From: Phallusia fumigata | Taxonomy: Eukaryota; Chordata; Ascidiacea; Phlebobranchia; Ascidiidae | Length of the DNA: 39,042 nucleotides | Direction: 5' to 3' | Assembly: GCA_008931825.1 (NCBI GenBank) | Contig: QXVZ01028265.1 | Span: 1-39,042 of the forward strand | In this document: piece by piece, positions 1 to 12,100 of the stretch | Position numbering within the stretch: position 1 is the first letter of the stretch | Layout of the letters: each line of letters begins with the position of its first letter | The notes under the pieces: generated by a model | The model's database searches: none | What the model was told of the DNA's origin: nothing | Seen by the model: only the letters and a program-made list of their open reading frames with translations | Position numbers and translations under genes: made by a program

Positions 1-1185
1 ATAAAATCCCGGCTTATGCTCGGATCAAAACTCTCCTTGTGCTCCGCGACCAGCTCGCGAAAGATGTCTGCAACCAACGCAGCGGTTTGGTCACGAACTT
101 ATGCATGTTTTAACAACACAACGCATCCTGCTGACCTAACATCGTGTCTTGCTGCTCTTTGAACGTTTTGCTGACTCCCCGGAAGAAGGGGAGGTGACGT
201 GCCACGGGAAACACCATCAACAGGGGAAGCGCTACAGCTAAGACCGGATCGTAGAGCCTGTTAAGTAACAGTGTTATGCTAACGCTGTGTTTCGTGGTGG
301 TAGAAACACTTTGTAAACTTACAAGTAATGAAGGATTTCTGCAACTTTTTCGGACCTTGTATCGGTGTCGTCAAACTTCTCGCCTAACATTACCACTGAA
401 ATTACGTTTGACGACGTTTTCGAAAGCAATTTCTGCAATAAGGACATTATAATGCAACTTTACGTACAGCCGTGTTGAATCAACATTGGTTTTAACTATT
501 GGAACGCGTATTAAATCATTTACCAATATGTTAACAGGAAGATTTTCTTGTTCACCAATGTTCCTGATAAGACTATCCGCCTCATCCAGGATGATTTTTT
601 CCATGTCACGTTTTGCAAAACCACATCTAAATAAATACAAGTTAATTGGATTGAGGCAATTTGGCATTCAATAGTGTCAAAAATAAAATATATATACTCC
701 CAAAGTATTACCTTTGTAAAGCAAGCATTCCAAATCTACGCTGTCGTTTTACACTCTCACTGTAATCCGGAAACACAATGCCAAGTTGCTCTGTAGCTTG
801 GGTAAATACCAGCATTTCGGGGCGGCCAGCAAATGCGAAACCATGATTGACAAAGGCCTTCAACCAAACACACATAGGTTGGCGTTTGTTTGAAAACTGA
901 ACAAACGGCTTTTACCTCAGTTATGGCCTTGTGGTCATTTAAAACGACCCATTCCTTCATTCCAAGTCGCACAGACATAATTGGACCGTATTTCTCCAAG
1001 CCCCATTTTCTTAAAGTCACTTCAGCCCTTCTTCCCAGAAAAGGAATGCTTCCCACGATCGGTAACCCTCTTGGCCCTGGGGGAAACTTAGGGTGTGGCC
1101 TTTGCCACCAAACATAAAACAATGTTGCAATTGCAATTACCAACCACACTTCAATTTGCCATTGAAGAGCGGGTAAAATCCACAT
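1..1185 (-). CDS. Cytochrome P450, CYP2-clan (5' part, runs off the window)
   Basis: A membrane-anchored mono-oxygenase of the endoplasmic reticulum, by family. Exons I can join in phase (minus): 1185-916, 857-712, 626-524, 432-323, 257-136 and 67 to beyond the window edge. What shows it: an N-terminal hydrophobic anchor (about residues 8-26), the proline hinge FPPGPRGLPIVGS, then ITEAFVNHG, FAGRPEM, the helix-C region VKRQRRFGMLAL, NVISVVMLGEKFD, LPFFRGVSKTF and HKESFDPSISRDFI, all in CYP2 order. Introns are 58-91 bp. The Trp usually found in the helix-C WxxxR motif appears to be Val here. The heme-binding Cys region lies outside the window, so activity cannot be judged. An upstream in-frame ATG at 1212 would add nine residues, but a splice-acceptor-like ttcttttttgcag lies between the two ATGs, so I prefer 1185. 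The exact CYP2 subfamily is not resolved. Confidence 0.9.
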
Positions 1186-1212
1186 TTTAGATCTTACTGC
1201 AAAAAAGAACAT

Positions 1213-2034
1213 TTACTAGTTAAATAGCACGAAAGCAATCTAGATAGATGTTGTAGTTATGTGCAATCATAAGTTAATAGCTAAAAACAGTTTACATAAC
1301 TTTTTGCGAGTTAACAAACTTACAATGCGGGCCAGCAATAACTTGCACACGATTGAAATGCAGCCTTAGGGCCCGTTTGCGCTACTAGGCCCTTTCCACT
1401 TAACTCAGTCTTGTGACCTTTTGTGTTTACACTACGACTTTTAACTCATACCTGACATTACCAAATGGCCAGCACGACGTCATTTCTAGCTCGACGTGAT
1501 TCAAACAAGTGAAACCACCACATAAATATTGTTTCACCGCACGCTTGTTCCAGCCGTAAGCTTCAGTGACATTATATAATATTGCACATTTTCATTTGTA
1601 ACAAAACTACAGTAAGTCATAAAATAAAGTTTGCCTTAATTAGTATAGTCAAGCTGCCTGATTGGGAGAAAAACGTTTGATGGGCGTCGCGTCCCTATTC
1701 CTAGGAGTCTGTAAAGCGCCCCGAAATTTACCAAGCGCAAACCAAGACAAAAAGAAAATGAAACAAACAAAGCTTTGCAGGATAAATAAGCGCCGGAAAG
1801 AAACTGAATAATGAACCACTGATTTTATTGACCTATAGAATCGAAACGAGCAAAAGCGTACGGTCATTAACTGCAAAATGAGAAACTATTTCAGCTTTAA
1901 GCGGCTTGCGACAGGCGACACGCGACATATTTTCATCAAAACTTTTATTTGACAAAAGTATAGTGCAGTAGTGTATTGCTGAAGGCAAGTGTAGTTTTGA
2001 AGTTAGCCTGGTCGGAGAGGTAGTTGGTGTGAAA
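1213..2034. other. Divergent intergenic region between the P450 and PH genes
   Basis: About 820 bp between the starts of two divergently transcribed genes, so it should hold both promoters. I see no open frame with coding character and no clear TATA box. Around 1370-1500 the sequence looks like a degraded transposon end (agggcccgtttgcgctacta), but no partner terminus was found. Confidence 0.5.
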
Positions 2035-3537
2035 ATGACCACAGTTAAGGAGGGTTATCTACAAAAGTATTGTAAGTATTTTCCTGTTTACTGTTACCGC
2101 TTCTTTAATTTGGTATTATGCTTTTAAATGTGTGGAAGTGGTAACATAACGTGTAATATATATTTAAGTTTACCTATTTTTTGTCCCTCAGCCACTGGGA
2201 TATTTAAAGGATGGAAGCAGCGCTACTTTAATTTGTACAGTGATGGACATTTTGTAATATTTGACAACAAGGGAGGCCCAAGAGCTGCCAAGTTTTATTT
2301 GCCAAGAGATTGTCAAGATATTCAGGTACCATTAGTTTAGTTTTGTCAAACACTGCGATATAGAGAACACTGTACTAATTGTTTGTTGGACTAACAAACA
2401 GGCAATCCCATTTTTTTAAATTTTTAATGTTGTATTGATTTCACGGATTAGGTTGGAGCCGGCATTCAAGCAAAAGTCCCACCACTGCCAGATTTCCATT
2501 CTGTGGATTGTGTAATGCTTTTTGTAGCACGGGAAAAAAGATTTTTGCTGCTAGCTCAAAATCGCCAAGAACTTGAGTAAGCTAACAGCAAGTTACAAAT
2601 AAACAAAATAAACAAGCCTTAACTTCTTCAATTTATTTGCAGCTCATGGATGCAAGCATTGAACAAGCAGCGAGATTTTGTATCTGCAGCCACTACACCT
2701 ACACAGAATGCAGGGTACCCAACTAAAAGTCAATATCCCTCTGCACCACCTGGTCATGCCTCAAACACATCTGCCCCACCTCCATACTCCAGCCATCCAC
2801 CACCTCAACCAGCTGGTTACCCACAGGGCGGGGCTACTCTTGGATTCGAAAAGTTGAACATTGCTGGTTCATCACCATATCCACCTCAAGGTTCCGCTTA
2901 CCCAACAGCTCCACAACATGCCCAAGCACCCCCAGGGCAACCAGGAAACTCTGGATATCCACCACAAAGCCAGCCAAACTATGGACCACCTCAACAAAAT
3001 CCATATCCAGCACCTGGGTATGGTCCACCCCCACCGCAGCAAGGCTATGCTCCACCCCCTGGATACAGGCCACCACCACCCGGTCAACCAGGTTATGGTC
3101 CAGCACCTGGTCAGCCTGGATATGGGGCACCGGCTAATATGCAACAACCATATGGTGCCTCTCCTGCACAACCAGGCTATTACCAGCAACAGCCATATGG
3201 TGGTAACTATCCACAAGGGAACTACCAGCAACAATATGGAACACCGTATGGCCAACCAGTATACCAACAGAAAGCTCATTCTTCAAAAGCTGGTGGTTTG
3301 GGTGGGCTTGGCGCATTGGCCGGTGCAGCTGGACTTGGTGGCTTAGTAGGTGGAAAGAAAATGAAAAAGGCTGGAAAGCATAAAAAGTTGATTGGTGGTA
3401 CAGCGGCTGCCTTAGTGGGTGGTTATGCACTGAGCAAGGTTGGCAGGAGAGGGTCATGGGGATCTTGGAGTAGTGGTAGTTTTGGAAGCTTTGGCAGTGG
3501 CGGAAGTTTTGGAAGCTTCGGTAGCTTTGGCAGCTAA
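2035..3537 (+). CDS. PH-domain protein with Pro/Gly/Tyr-rich tail
   Basis: Four exons in phase: 2035-2071, 2192-2325, 2452-2576, 2643-3537; 396 residues. Residues 4 to about 112 form a pleckstrin homology fold: start KEGYLQKY, then FKGWKQRYFNLYSDGHFVIF, and a final helix ELDSWMQALNKQ holding the near-invariant PH Trp (W101). PH domains usually bind phosphoinositides or proteins at membranes. Residues about 115-310 are low complexity with repeated PGYGPP/GYPPQ units rich in Pro, Gly, Tyr and Gln. Then come a glycine/alanine stretch, a lysine cluster (KKMKKAGKHKK), a glycine-zipper-like segment (GGTAAALVGGYAL) and a tail of GSFGSFGS repeats. All splice sites fit GT-AG and three of the four exons have no other long frame. 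The start is the first ATG, with only 12 codons before a gtaagt donor. Function unknown; membrane-associated scaffold or phase-separating protein is inference. Confidence 0.85.
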
Positions 3538-4608
3538 GCCATTTGTAGCCTAGTCACACAAATTAGTTTTACCACCCTTGCACTGAACCTTCTTGTGTAA
3601 ATTTGTTTGCGACTCAATGTTGATGTAAAACAAAAATTTACCTTATTTTTATGTTGCTTGTTGGGATTTTTTAAGTACATATTGCAGCACTAATATATTG
3701 CATGTCCTGTCTTAGATTGCACTCATCTTTTTTGTTGTATTCTGTTCTTGTTTTAACAATGTTACTTAAATACATATCGATTGTTGATTTTCACAACTCT
3801 TTACCTGGTGTTGTTGAACTAGGTGCACTGTGGCATGGTGATATGTAAACTTGTATATAATGCAGTTACATCTACTGCTCAATAAGCAATGTGTCAGTTA
3901 GTACCCTGTAGGAATAATACTAACTACTAATTTTTACTGAATTTCTTGTGTAACAATTGGTTTGTTACTTCAAGTTTCAAGTTTACATTTCTGTTTTAAC
4001 TTAGTTTGGTTGGTTAACAAGGGACTGTAGCGAGGTTTAGAGATACATTATTTATGGACCGTAATAACCATACCGTTAAACAAACACCTTCCTTAGTACC
4101 CCGAATAAATGTAATTACATTTCCCTCAATCAGAGTATTGTAACGTTATGTCTTTTGGATTGTGATAAAATTGTTTTTGATGTACTATTTACCAGAGTTT
4201 TGAATTAGATCTATTTCGCTTCATTCACCTCATTTGCATGGTTTTCGTCCCTTGCTCTGTCAATAATGATCCAATGATTCGTATTGGTCGGATAGTTTTT
4301 GCGTAAAATTTGTCATTAAAATATCGCTTTATACCGGAGATTCCCAACCTGCTTCAGCTTGGCAAATATTGGATTTTTAAAGGGCCAAAGATGTTCGCTA
4401 AAATAAACTTAAAGAGAGGTCCAAAACTTCTTTCTTATAGCCCATGGGATGAAAACATTTAGTGCATTAATGGGTCGTGCTTGGACAAGCTAGGCCATGC
4501 AGCACTCGGTTACTTGGTCATACAAACGTAACTATTTGATGGGTGAAATGTGTTGTTTCAAACTTTGGACACAAGTATTTTGCTTTTAGGTGCACAATTC
4601 ACGGTTTG
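3538..4608. other. 3' UTR of the PH gene and intergenic sequence
   Basis: AT-rich sequence after the stop codon. An AATAAA hexamer at 4104-4109 could serve as polyadenylation signal, which would give a 3' UTR of about 570 bases. I see no coding frame. Confidence 0.4.
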
Positions 4609-4731
4609 AAATATTCTCAATAGGAAGATACAAGCCAGTACTTGTGTATGAAACATATTCCACGTTCGACAAACGCTGCTGTCATCGTCAGGAATATGTT
4701 TCTGGCTTGTATCTTCCTATTGAGAATATTT
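4609..4731. repeat. Fold-back element A: 30-bp perfect inverted repeat
   Basis: The arm at 4609-4638 is the exact reverse complement of 4702-4731. A further 12-bp pair (4650-4661 with 4691-4702) extends the stem after an 11-base bulge (4639-4649). The centre, read on the minus strand over 4691-4665, is CCTGACGATGACAGCAGCG followed by TTTGTCGAAC: a CTGACGA box, a GACA/TGTC hairpin, then GAA. This matches the core shared with the other fold-back repeats in the window. The perfect arms suggest a recent insertion. Confidence 0.85.
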
Positions 4732-6125
4732 TACTTTTGTGTTTAAAAATTATGACGACTTACTTATCATCACGTCATGTATGGCATCACGGAACCACGG
4801 TCAGTGAGTATTGCTTGGTGCTCGCCCAAACAGGACACCTACAGTTTTGGCCCATTTTCAGATGACATAGCGACTACTTCACCTGTCAAGTTTTTCAACA
4901 ATGACATCACCTCACGCAGACTGTCAGATGAAGTATTTCCTAAACAAGGCCAAGTGCCCTACCTAGTACCTAAGCAATGGCTTTTGCCGCGGCCCTGGAG
5001 ACCTCTTTCATGACGTTGCCACACAGATAGGCGTCGGATTCGGTGAAAAACAAAAAGCTTTTTTTGCGGAACAACCGTCAAAACAAGAAAGAACGCAGAT
5101 GTCGCTTGGCAGACTGGTAAAAGCCGTTGATCAGCGTGACTGTGCGAAAAAATGGATCAGTAAAACTTAACCAAGGGGACCAGGCAAAGAAAAGTAAAGG
5201 GTTTATAAGAAAAATCCCTATGATAAAGAATAATAAAACAACAGACAGAAACACGAATGTTTTTGCCGAATATTTTCCGGTCACAACGAGCGGAACTTTG
5301 AACCTGTTGTTTATGACCCGAGATATTTTGGTGACGTACCAACAAGATTTTCAGCGTAATCTCATCCGTATAAGAAGTAGAAAGAAATGAAAAATACGCA
5401 AAAGCAATGCATTTTCACTAAAATCAACACTGGGTGAACGAGGCTTGTCGCGAAATTCAACAGTTGCTTAAAATCAATTGTCATTTCAGCTGTAATAGTA
5501 CCGTATTAAACACAGGAAAAACTGTGAAAGAAAATTGCAATGCAAACGACTTGGCTGCTTTAAAAATCGGTACATGCTTGTGTTACGAAAATATTCCATG
5601 GATTGTTTGGTCGTTTTCAAAGCAAAAATCCTCCCACTGAAAACTGAGTTTGTTTATATTTATAGGATGTTCATATCAGTGTACTAAGAAGGGAAACGAA
5701 CCGCTTACAATTGATGTCTTTTTAGACTCATTCATTACAATGTTTCCCCCTCCCCCCTTGCAAATACAAAATTTTCCCTAGTAAATATCCCCTTCCCGGT
5801 TCAAAATCCGGCCGGGCTTAGGTGTTTTGCCGAACGTCATTGGATTATTTAAAAACCTAGGTATGTTTAAGAAGCGTCTTTGGAATACATTCTGCTTCCT
5901 AAATAAAATCCACACCCGCCGTTTGGTGCAACGGTGTAAAGAAAGTTTAGGAACAAGGTAATGTGAAAAATAAAACAACAAAAATGTTTGTGTTGTTGGC
6001 GTTGTTGTGCTTGCTCAAGCACAGTCTAAAACACGGTGGTGTGTTTGGGCGTATGTAACCGCTCCACACTGGGCGACCGCGGGGATAGCAGGACGTACAA
6101 ATGCCGAAGTGATAGTTGCAATGCG
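4732..6125. other. Intergenic stretch, no gene recognised
   Basis: Several overlapping open frames exist but none has family character. On the minus strand, 5284-5078 is open and has a hydrophobic segment (FLSVVLLFFIIGIFLINPLL), but it starts with GTG, not ATG, and I found no splice partner. The minus-strand frame ending near 4968 (YLCGNVMKEVSRAAAKAIA, stop) is similar in quality. A C-rich tract lies near 5742-5760. Confidence 0.35.
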
Positions 6126-9100
6126 TTATTGGGTGGTCGTCTCCAGCCGAACGATCTCGTGGACAATCTGTTGATGTTCGAGCAGGAGTTGTTCCAACTC
6201 ACGTCTCTTCTTCACCGCTTGGCTCTGCGATGAAGTGACATGCAGGTTGTGTGCAGCCAGTACAAGAGGAAAAAATTAAATCGTAGTTGTTCTATACCAC
6301 GGCAAAATGAAACCGCAAACTCTACGAGGTTAGTTTGAATATTACACTTTAAATCAGAACTATTTATACGTTAATTAAACCCTAGTTTTGTGAATAATCG
6401 TCCTTTTGGCTGGTTAACAGTTCGTTCGTAAACTGTCTAGTTAAAATAATAATATCTCCTGGGTTTCCCTAAGGCACAAATCAACATTGCCCTATCGTGT
6501 TACAAATTGTAACGTTACGCTAAATTTAAGTTATTAACTAGGATCAAACAAGGCAAAGAAACACTGTGTATCAGCAAAGCTGTGAACGGAGCAGGCCTAT
6601 CTATGAGCATTACCATTTCGGTTGTTCTGCAATGTTGTTTTGTTCAAATGGTCACGACATGAGATGGTATCGTCACAGACGCTAGTGGCACAGTATACGC
6701 TTGTTAGTTTCGGACCTATTTTTTGCGCATTTCCGGGCCCAAGCAAAAACGTGTTCGGACTGAAACCAAGGCTATGCTGGTTCGAAACTTACCTCGACTT
6801 CGTCAAGAATGTTTGTGATGGCGCTCTCATTGTGTTTCGTTTCAACGTCTTTGTTAAACAAGTCGAGGGTTAGTCACCACCACACAAACCAAACACACCA
6901 AGCCGCTACCAAACAAACGCCCTGTCCTCGGAACAGGGTAAATGGAGCCGATTTCAACAATCACTAAATCGGGGTTCTCAACTGGGGGAATTCCCCACTA
7001 GAGTGGAATTTTGAAAAATACTAACTTTGCAATGATGAATATTAGATTGGGTCTGAAAAGTTTGTTAATTGCAAGAGCTTGGTTTCTATTCTAAATGTAC
7101 TGATGGAAACACACTAATTACGAACAAAATTTCCCGCGGGGTTATTTTAGCTTTGAATATTGGTGAATGGGATCCATGGACCAAAAAAGGTTGAGAACCA
7201 CTGAATTACAAGATACATTTGAGCGCAGTTGTTTACTTTTAAACTGATTGCATGTAGTTGCTCTTTCACAACAAAACTGCAATTAAAAGTTTGGAGCAAT
7301 TTCCCAGTCCGCGGAATCACGACAACCTTTATTCACACACGCGACAAAATCACTCGAACATGACGGGTTTTTAATGTCATCGGCACTCACCCATGTCGAA
7401 GTTGACAGGAACGCGTTTCCCGTCGTCCCGCTCGACCATCAACTTGATTGACACCTCGGAAGGGGGCGGGGAGGGGGTGTGGTCGCTCGTCTTACGAGTC
7501 AACTTGCTCGCGGCGCTGCCCATGTCGATGTGGGGGTCAGGCGACGGGGGTAAAGGGGTCGGTGGGAGGGGTGTGGGGGGCAGGGACTGTTCTTCCTGAT
7601 AGTAGGCGGGGACCACCACGGACAGTGCGGCCTGCTGCGTCGGTTCCGAGTTTGAGGAGGCGTCCAATCGCTCGTTGTTGTTTTCGAAAGGAGGCTTACG
7701 GGCAGCAATATCTGCGTTATGCGTTTATGTAAACAGTCTCTGGTCGTTATGGAAAAAAGATAATAGACCTGGTTACAATACAAATGTGACGGTCACTACA
7801 CCAATAACGGGTCTAGTAACGAATTTATTACATCGAATAGTGGGATCGCTTTTAGACGTCAAAAAATATCTTGACGTTTTAAAAAAATATCTTGACGACG
7901 CCAAATTGATGTTTAATAGAATGTTTTAAGAATAGTTTTGCTCTTTTTACTTCCAGAAAAAACACGTTAGAAAACGCTCTTTAGAGGTGTACAGGTCGTT
8001 AAGTGCTTTTGTTACATTTCACTTCATAGTTTTCATCCCAATTTATCCCAATAAAATTCAATCCAGTGGAAGTACAGAGTACAAAATATATGTGAAAATA
8101 AAACAATATTGCCAGAGAACTTATATACAGTGTGTACATTTTACTGCACAATCGCTGTTGTCATCATCAGTGCATAATGGCGAGCAGTTTAAAATCGTGC
8201 GTTATACACTAATGAGGTTAAATTGAAAACGTGACGCAATTATTGACGTCATGAGGTAATGGAATACAAGTTCTCTGGCAATTATGTTTTTATTTAAGTT
8301 ACTCTTGAAGTCCGGATCTTGTGTTCCTACGAAAATAAAGTTTGCAAAATCCGTATGTGCGCAACACTTTCGGGGAAAACGCGGTTAGATAGGACAGACA
8401 TGGGAGCTGGGAGAGCGGTGCGGTTTGGCAAGGCAATCGATACTTCGACTTACTTGATCCCAATCACCGTCAATGGCGACCTACGCCCTGTTAACCGGGC
8501 CACTGGGAATAAAATGCGTTCATCGATGAATAAACGGCATTCAGACACATCCGTCATGAGTTTGTTGCCATTTACACTGACCACTACCACGCAGAAAGGA
8601 CCCTCTGGACTATTAAGCCAGACGTAACGGATTGATTCAACGAAGCACTCTACTTATTCGGTAAAACTGATACCTACCAATGTGTTTACTGTGAAACCCC
8701 CGAAACTATACCCCGTGCGTTGTTCACAGTAAACATGTTGAAAACAAATGACAGGAATCAACGTATTGGGTTTCAACAAAACGTTACTAAGTAGCATTCA
8801 AATTACTACTACAACCGTGTTAACTTTTTTCGAACACGAATTGTTAAATTGTTTACTATCATGTGCGCGGTTTGTTATCACCCAATGTAAGTATGCCAAC
8901 ACATTACCAACGCTCTCTATGTTTATTTTATGGTTAAAGCGGGTATAAGATCAGAATATAACATTGCATTAAACGCTAAAACTCCCGGCTCTTGTTAAAG
9001 CAGGCTGATTTTCAGCCCAATCTTTTGCTGTTTGATAGGTGCTATTTTTTATCCTCGTCCGTCTTTCTATTTTATGTGTTTTGCGTTACAGAGGATTGAT

Positions 9101-12100
9101 TTTAAGCGGTGGGGCATACAGCAGTTCTAACCACGCGCAACCTTGGCGGCGAAATTTACAGATGATNAATCCAGCGGAAGCACAGAGTACAAAATATATG
9201 TGAAAATAAAACAATATTGCCAGAGAACTCATATACAGTGAATACATTTTATTGCACAATCGCTGTTGTCATCATCAGTACATAATGGCGAGCAGTTTAA
9301 AATCGTGCGTTATACACTAATGAGGCGAAAATGAAAACGTGACGCAATTATTGACGTCATGAGGTAATGGAATACAAGTTCTCTGGCAATTATGCTTTTA
9401 TTTAGGCTACTCTTGAAGTCCGTATCTTGTGTTCCTACGAAAATAAAGTTTACAAATTCCGTATGCGCGCAGCACTTTTCGGAAAAACGCGGTTAGATAC
9501 GACAGACATAGGAGCTGGGAAAGCGGTGCGGTTTGGCAAGGCAATCGATACTTCGACTTACTTGATCCCAATCACCGTCAATGGCGACCTACGCCCTGTT
9601 AACGGGGCCACTGGGAATTAAATGCGTTCATCGATGAATAAACGACATTCAGACGCATCCGTCATGAGTTTGTTGCCATTTACACTGACCACTACCACGC
9701 AGAAAGGACCCTCTGGACGACTAAGCCAGACGTAATGGATTGATTCAACGAAGCACTCTACGGTAAAACTGATACCTACCAATGTGTTTACTGCGAAACC
9801 CCGGAAACTATACCCCATGCGTATTTTTACAGTAAACATGTTGAAAACAATTGACAGGAATCAACGTATTGGATTTCAACAAGTAGCATTCAAATTACTA
9901 CTATAACCGTGTTTTTGGAACTCTTTTCGAACACGAATTGTTAAATTTTTTACTATCATGTGCGCGGTTTGTTATCACCCTATGTAAGTATGCCAACACA
10001 TTACCAACGCTCTCTATGTTTATTTTATGGTTAAAGCGGGTATAAGATCAGAATATAACATTGCATTAAACGATAAAACTCCCGGCTCTTGTTGAAGCAG
10101 GCTCATTTTCAGCCCAATCTTTCGCTGTTTGATCCGTCTTTCTATTTTATGTGTTTTGCGTTAAAGAGGATTGATTTTAAGCGGTGGGGCATACAGTAGT
10201 TCTAACCATGTTTGGCGCAACCTTGGCGGCGAAATTTACAGATGATCTTCACGGGTCCTTTCAAAAGCAAGCACAAAGCGGGTTTATCTTCGATAGGAAG
10301 TTCGTCATGCAAACAGCTCAAAGCTGGGGTCGGGGCCATAACCAAGTTCAGCAGGGCCTTAGCGGACTAATTTTCCACTTTTTCGTTCCCTTCACTGTTT
10401 AAGCTGCTGCCGACAAACACATTTATTCGCGCATGCGCACAGCGGAAGTTTGGCACAGCGAATAATTGCTTTGTACCCAACCACAAACTACTTTTTTCTC
10501 ATTTTCTCATTAATGTATTGGCCATCGAGGCGAATAATTTTGTTAGGCGGGCCGAAATTGGCCCGCGGGCCGTCGGTTGCCGACCGCTGGTTTCACACGA
10601 GAAAGTCAACCACGCAATAAACGCTTTTGACAAATTGTGCTGCCAAATGTACAATTACAACTTCTGTACGAATAAAATATCCTAAAAAAGAAAAACCACC
10701 AACCGACCGTTTAAAAATAAACGTTTGCGCTGTAACGTTGTTGCATTTCATAGGACACTTTTGCGCAATACATGCGCAACTAATCACCAAGCCAAGCCCA
10801 ACTGTGATCAGAATCACAAACGCTACAAAGCCCCAACACTGAAAAAAACAAGCATAAAATCGACTTTCTCTTTCCTACACCGACAATGGTCTCAGTCGCG
10901 TTTGCCAGACACCGACAGCCTTAAAAAACTAAAGGCTGTTTTATGTTTGATAGATAGACTTTGGTCCAGGCTGGTGTAAGTGCCCCGCTGCTTGCCGCGA
11001 GATCAAAAATCCGTACAGCAACCGTTAAGCGCATCTGGTGTGAATCAGCCTTAACACCCGTCAAGCCACCGGTCACGACAGGTGCACTGGGGAAAACGTC
11101 TGATCCAAAGCGTCCATCAGGGAATAGAAAGACGCGACAAAATCTGCGGTCTTCGCGCAAGAACAGCTGTTTGTTTATCTGTTTTTCTTGGTTTGCGATC
11201 GAAAGGACAATTTGCGCTCATATAAAACTTCAATTTATCTTGGTGGTCAATTTTTTACAAGTGAGTTACAATAGCTCTATTGTAGAGAAAAGCTGTTATG
11301 GAAGGACAAAATCGACACAAAATCTTACGCTTTGAATGGCGTTGCAAGCACTCGACTCCTAAACGACGACTCGAAAATTCGATTTCTTTCTGAAACCACC
11401 AATACTGCGTCATTGGGTATGTAAAAATACCCACCAGGCCTTCTTTCACTTCAGTTCTCCGGTGAAAATTAAAACTTACCTGAGGTTGTTGGGTATTCAA
11501 TCGTTTGCAAACTAATAACAATAGGACGAGGGAACAATTAAAGCCACATGTCGCATTATCCGCGGATACCAATGCTACATATCACTGACAGACTTTTCAC
11601 CATGTTAACCTCCTAACAACATCAACCCAACTTCTATAGAGCGTTCACCGCGATAGCATCCTGTACAATGGAAACTACCAAATGATACAACCTCTTCAAA
11701 CCACTCCCTACACAAAACCGAAGCATATAGATCTCTCGCCTTTTACGCCAAACGGAAAACGAAGAGACCCATTGATCTTGGCTCGTTGCAACTGGCTAAT
11801 AACCATTAAGCATAACGAGTTATGCGCACAACAAAATCGCGCGATTGCAATCCCTATCGACCGGCCAGCAAACTTTCAAATACGATTTCCAATTTGCTAC
11901 TTAAGATTAATTGCCGCACTGTAGAAAGCTGAGCTCACAGCAATAACACTCAGCAACTGGCGGCTCGTCGAAAATCGCTTGTTTTAAATCGATCTTCTGA
12001 TGGCCTTTATCAAGCTTATCGCCGATGCGTGCGTCACCAAAGACGGGGTATAAATAGAGCGCCACCAATAACAAGATCTCTGCGCTCACCTCGCACTGTG

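Larger units (their letters stand above)
8060..9165. repeat. Left copy of a 1.1-kb sequence repeated across an assembly join
   Basis: This stretch is nearly the same as 9167-10246, directly after the single n at 9166. The left copy ends at the point where the right copy continues into unique sequence, and the right copy starts where the left one was entered from unique sequence. That is what two overlapping, unmerged contigs look like. Differences are scattered substitutions and small indels, as between haplotypes. It lies in intron 10 of the long minus-strand gene. Confidence 0.85.

Noticed and set aside
2834..3457. Several long open frames on both strands inside the PH gene's last exon
   Set aside because: They are shadows of the repetitive Pro/Gly/Gln-coding sequence.
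5078..5284. Hydrophobic minus-strand frame that could be a small membrane protein
   Set aside because: No ATG, no splice context, no recognised family, and open frames on the other strand.
5792..5812. tRNA B-box-like ggttcaaaatcc
   Set aside because: One base too long for the consensus, and no A box or cloverleaf around it.
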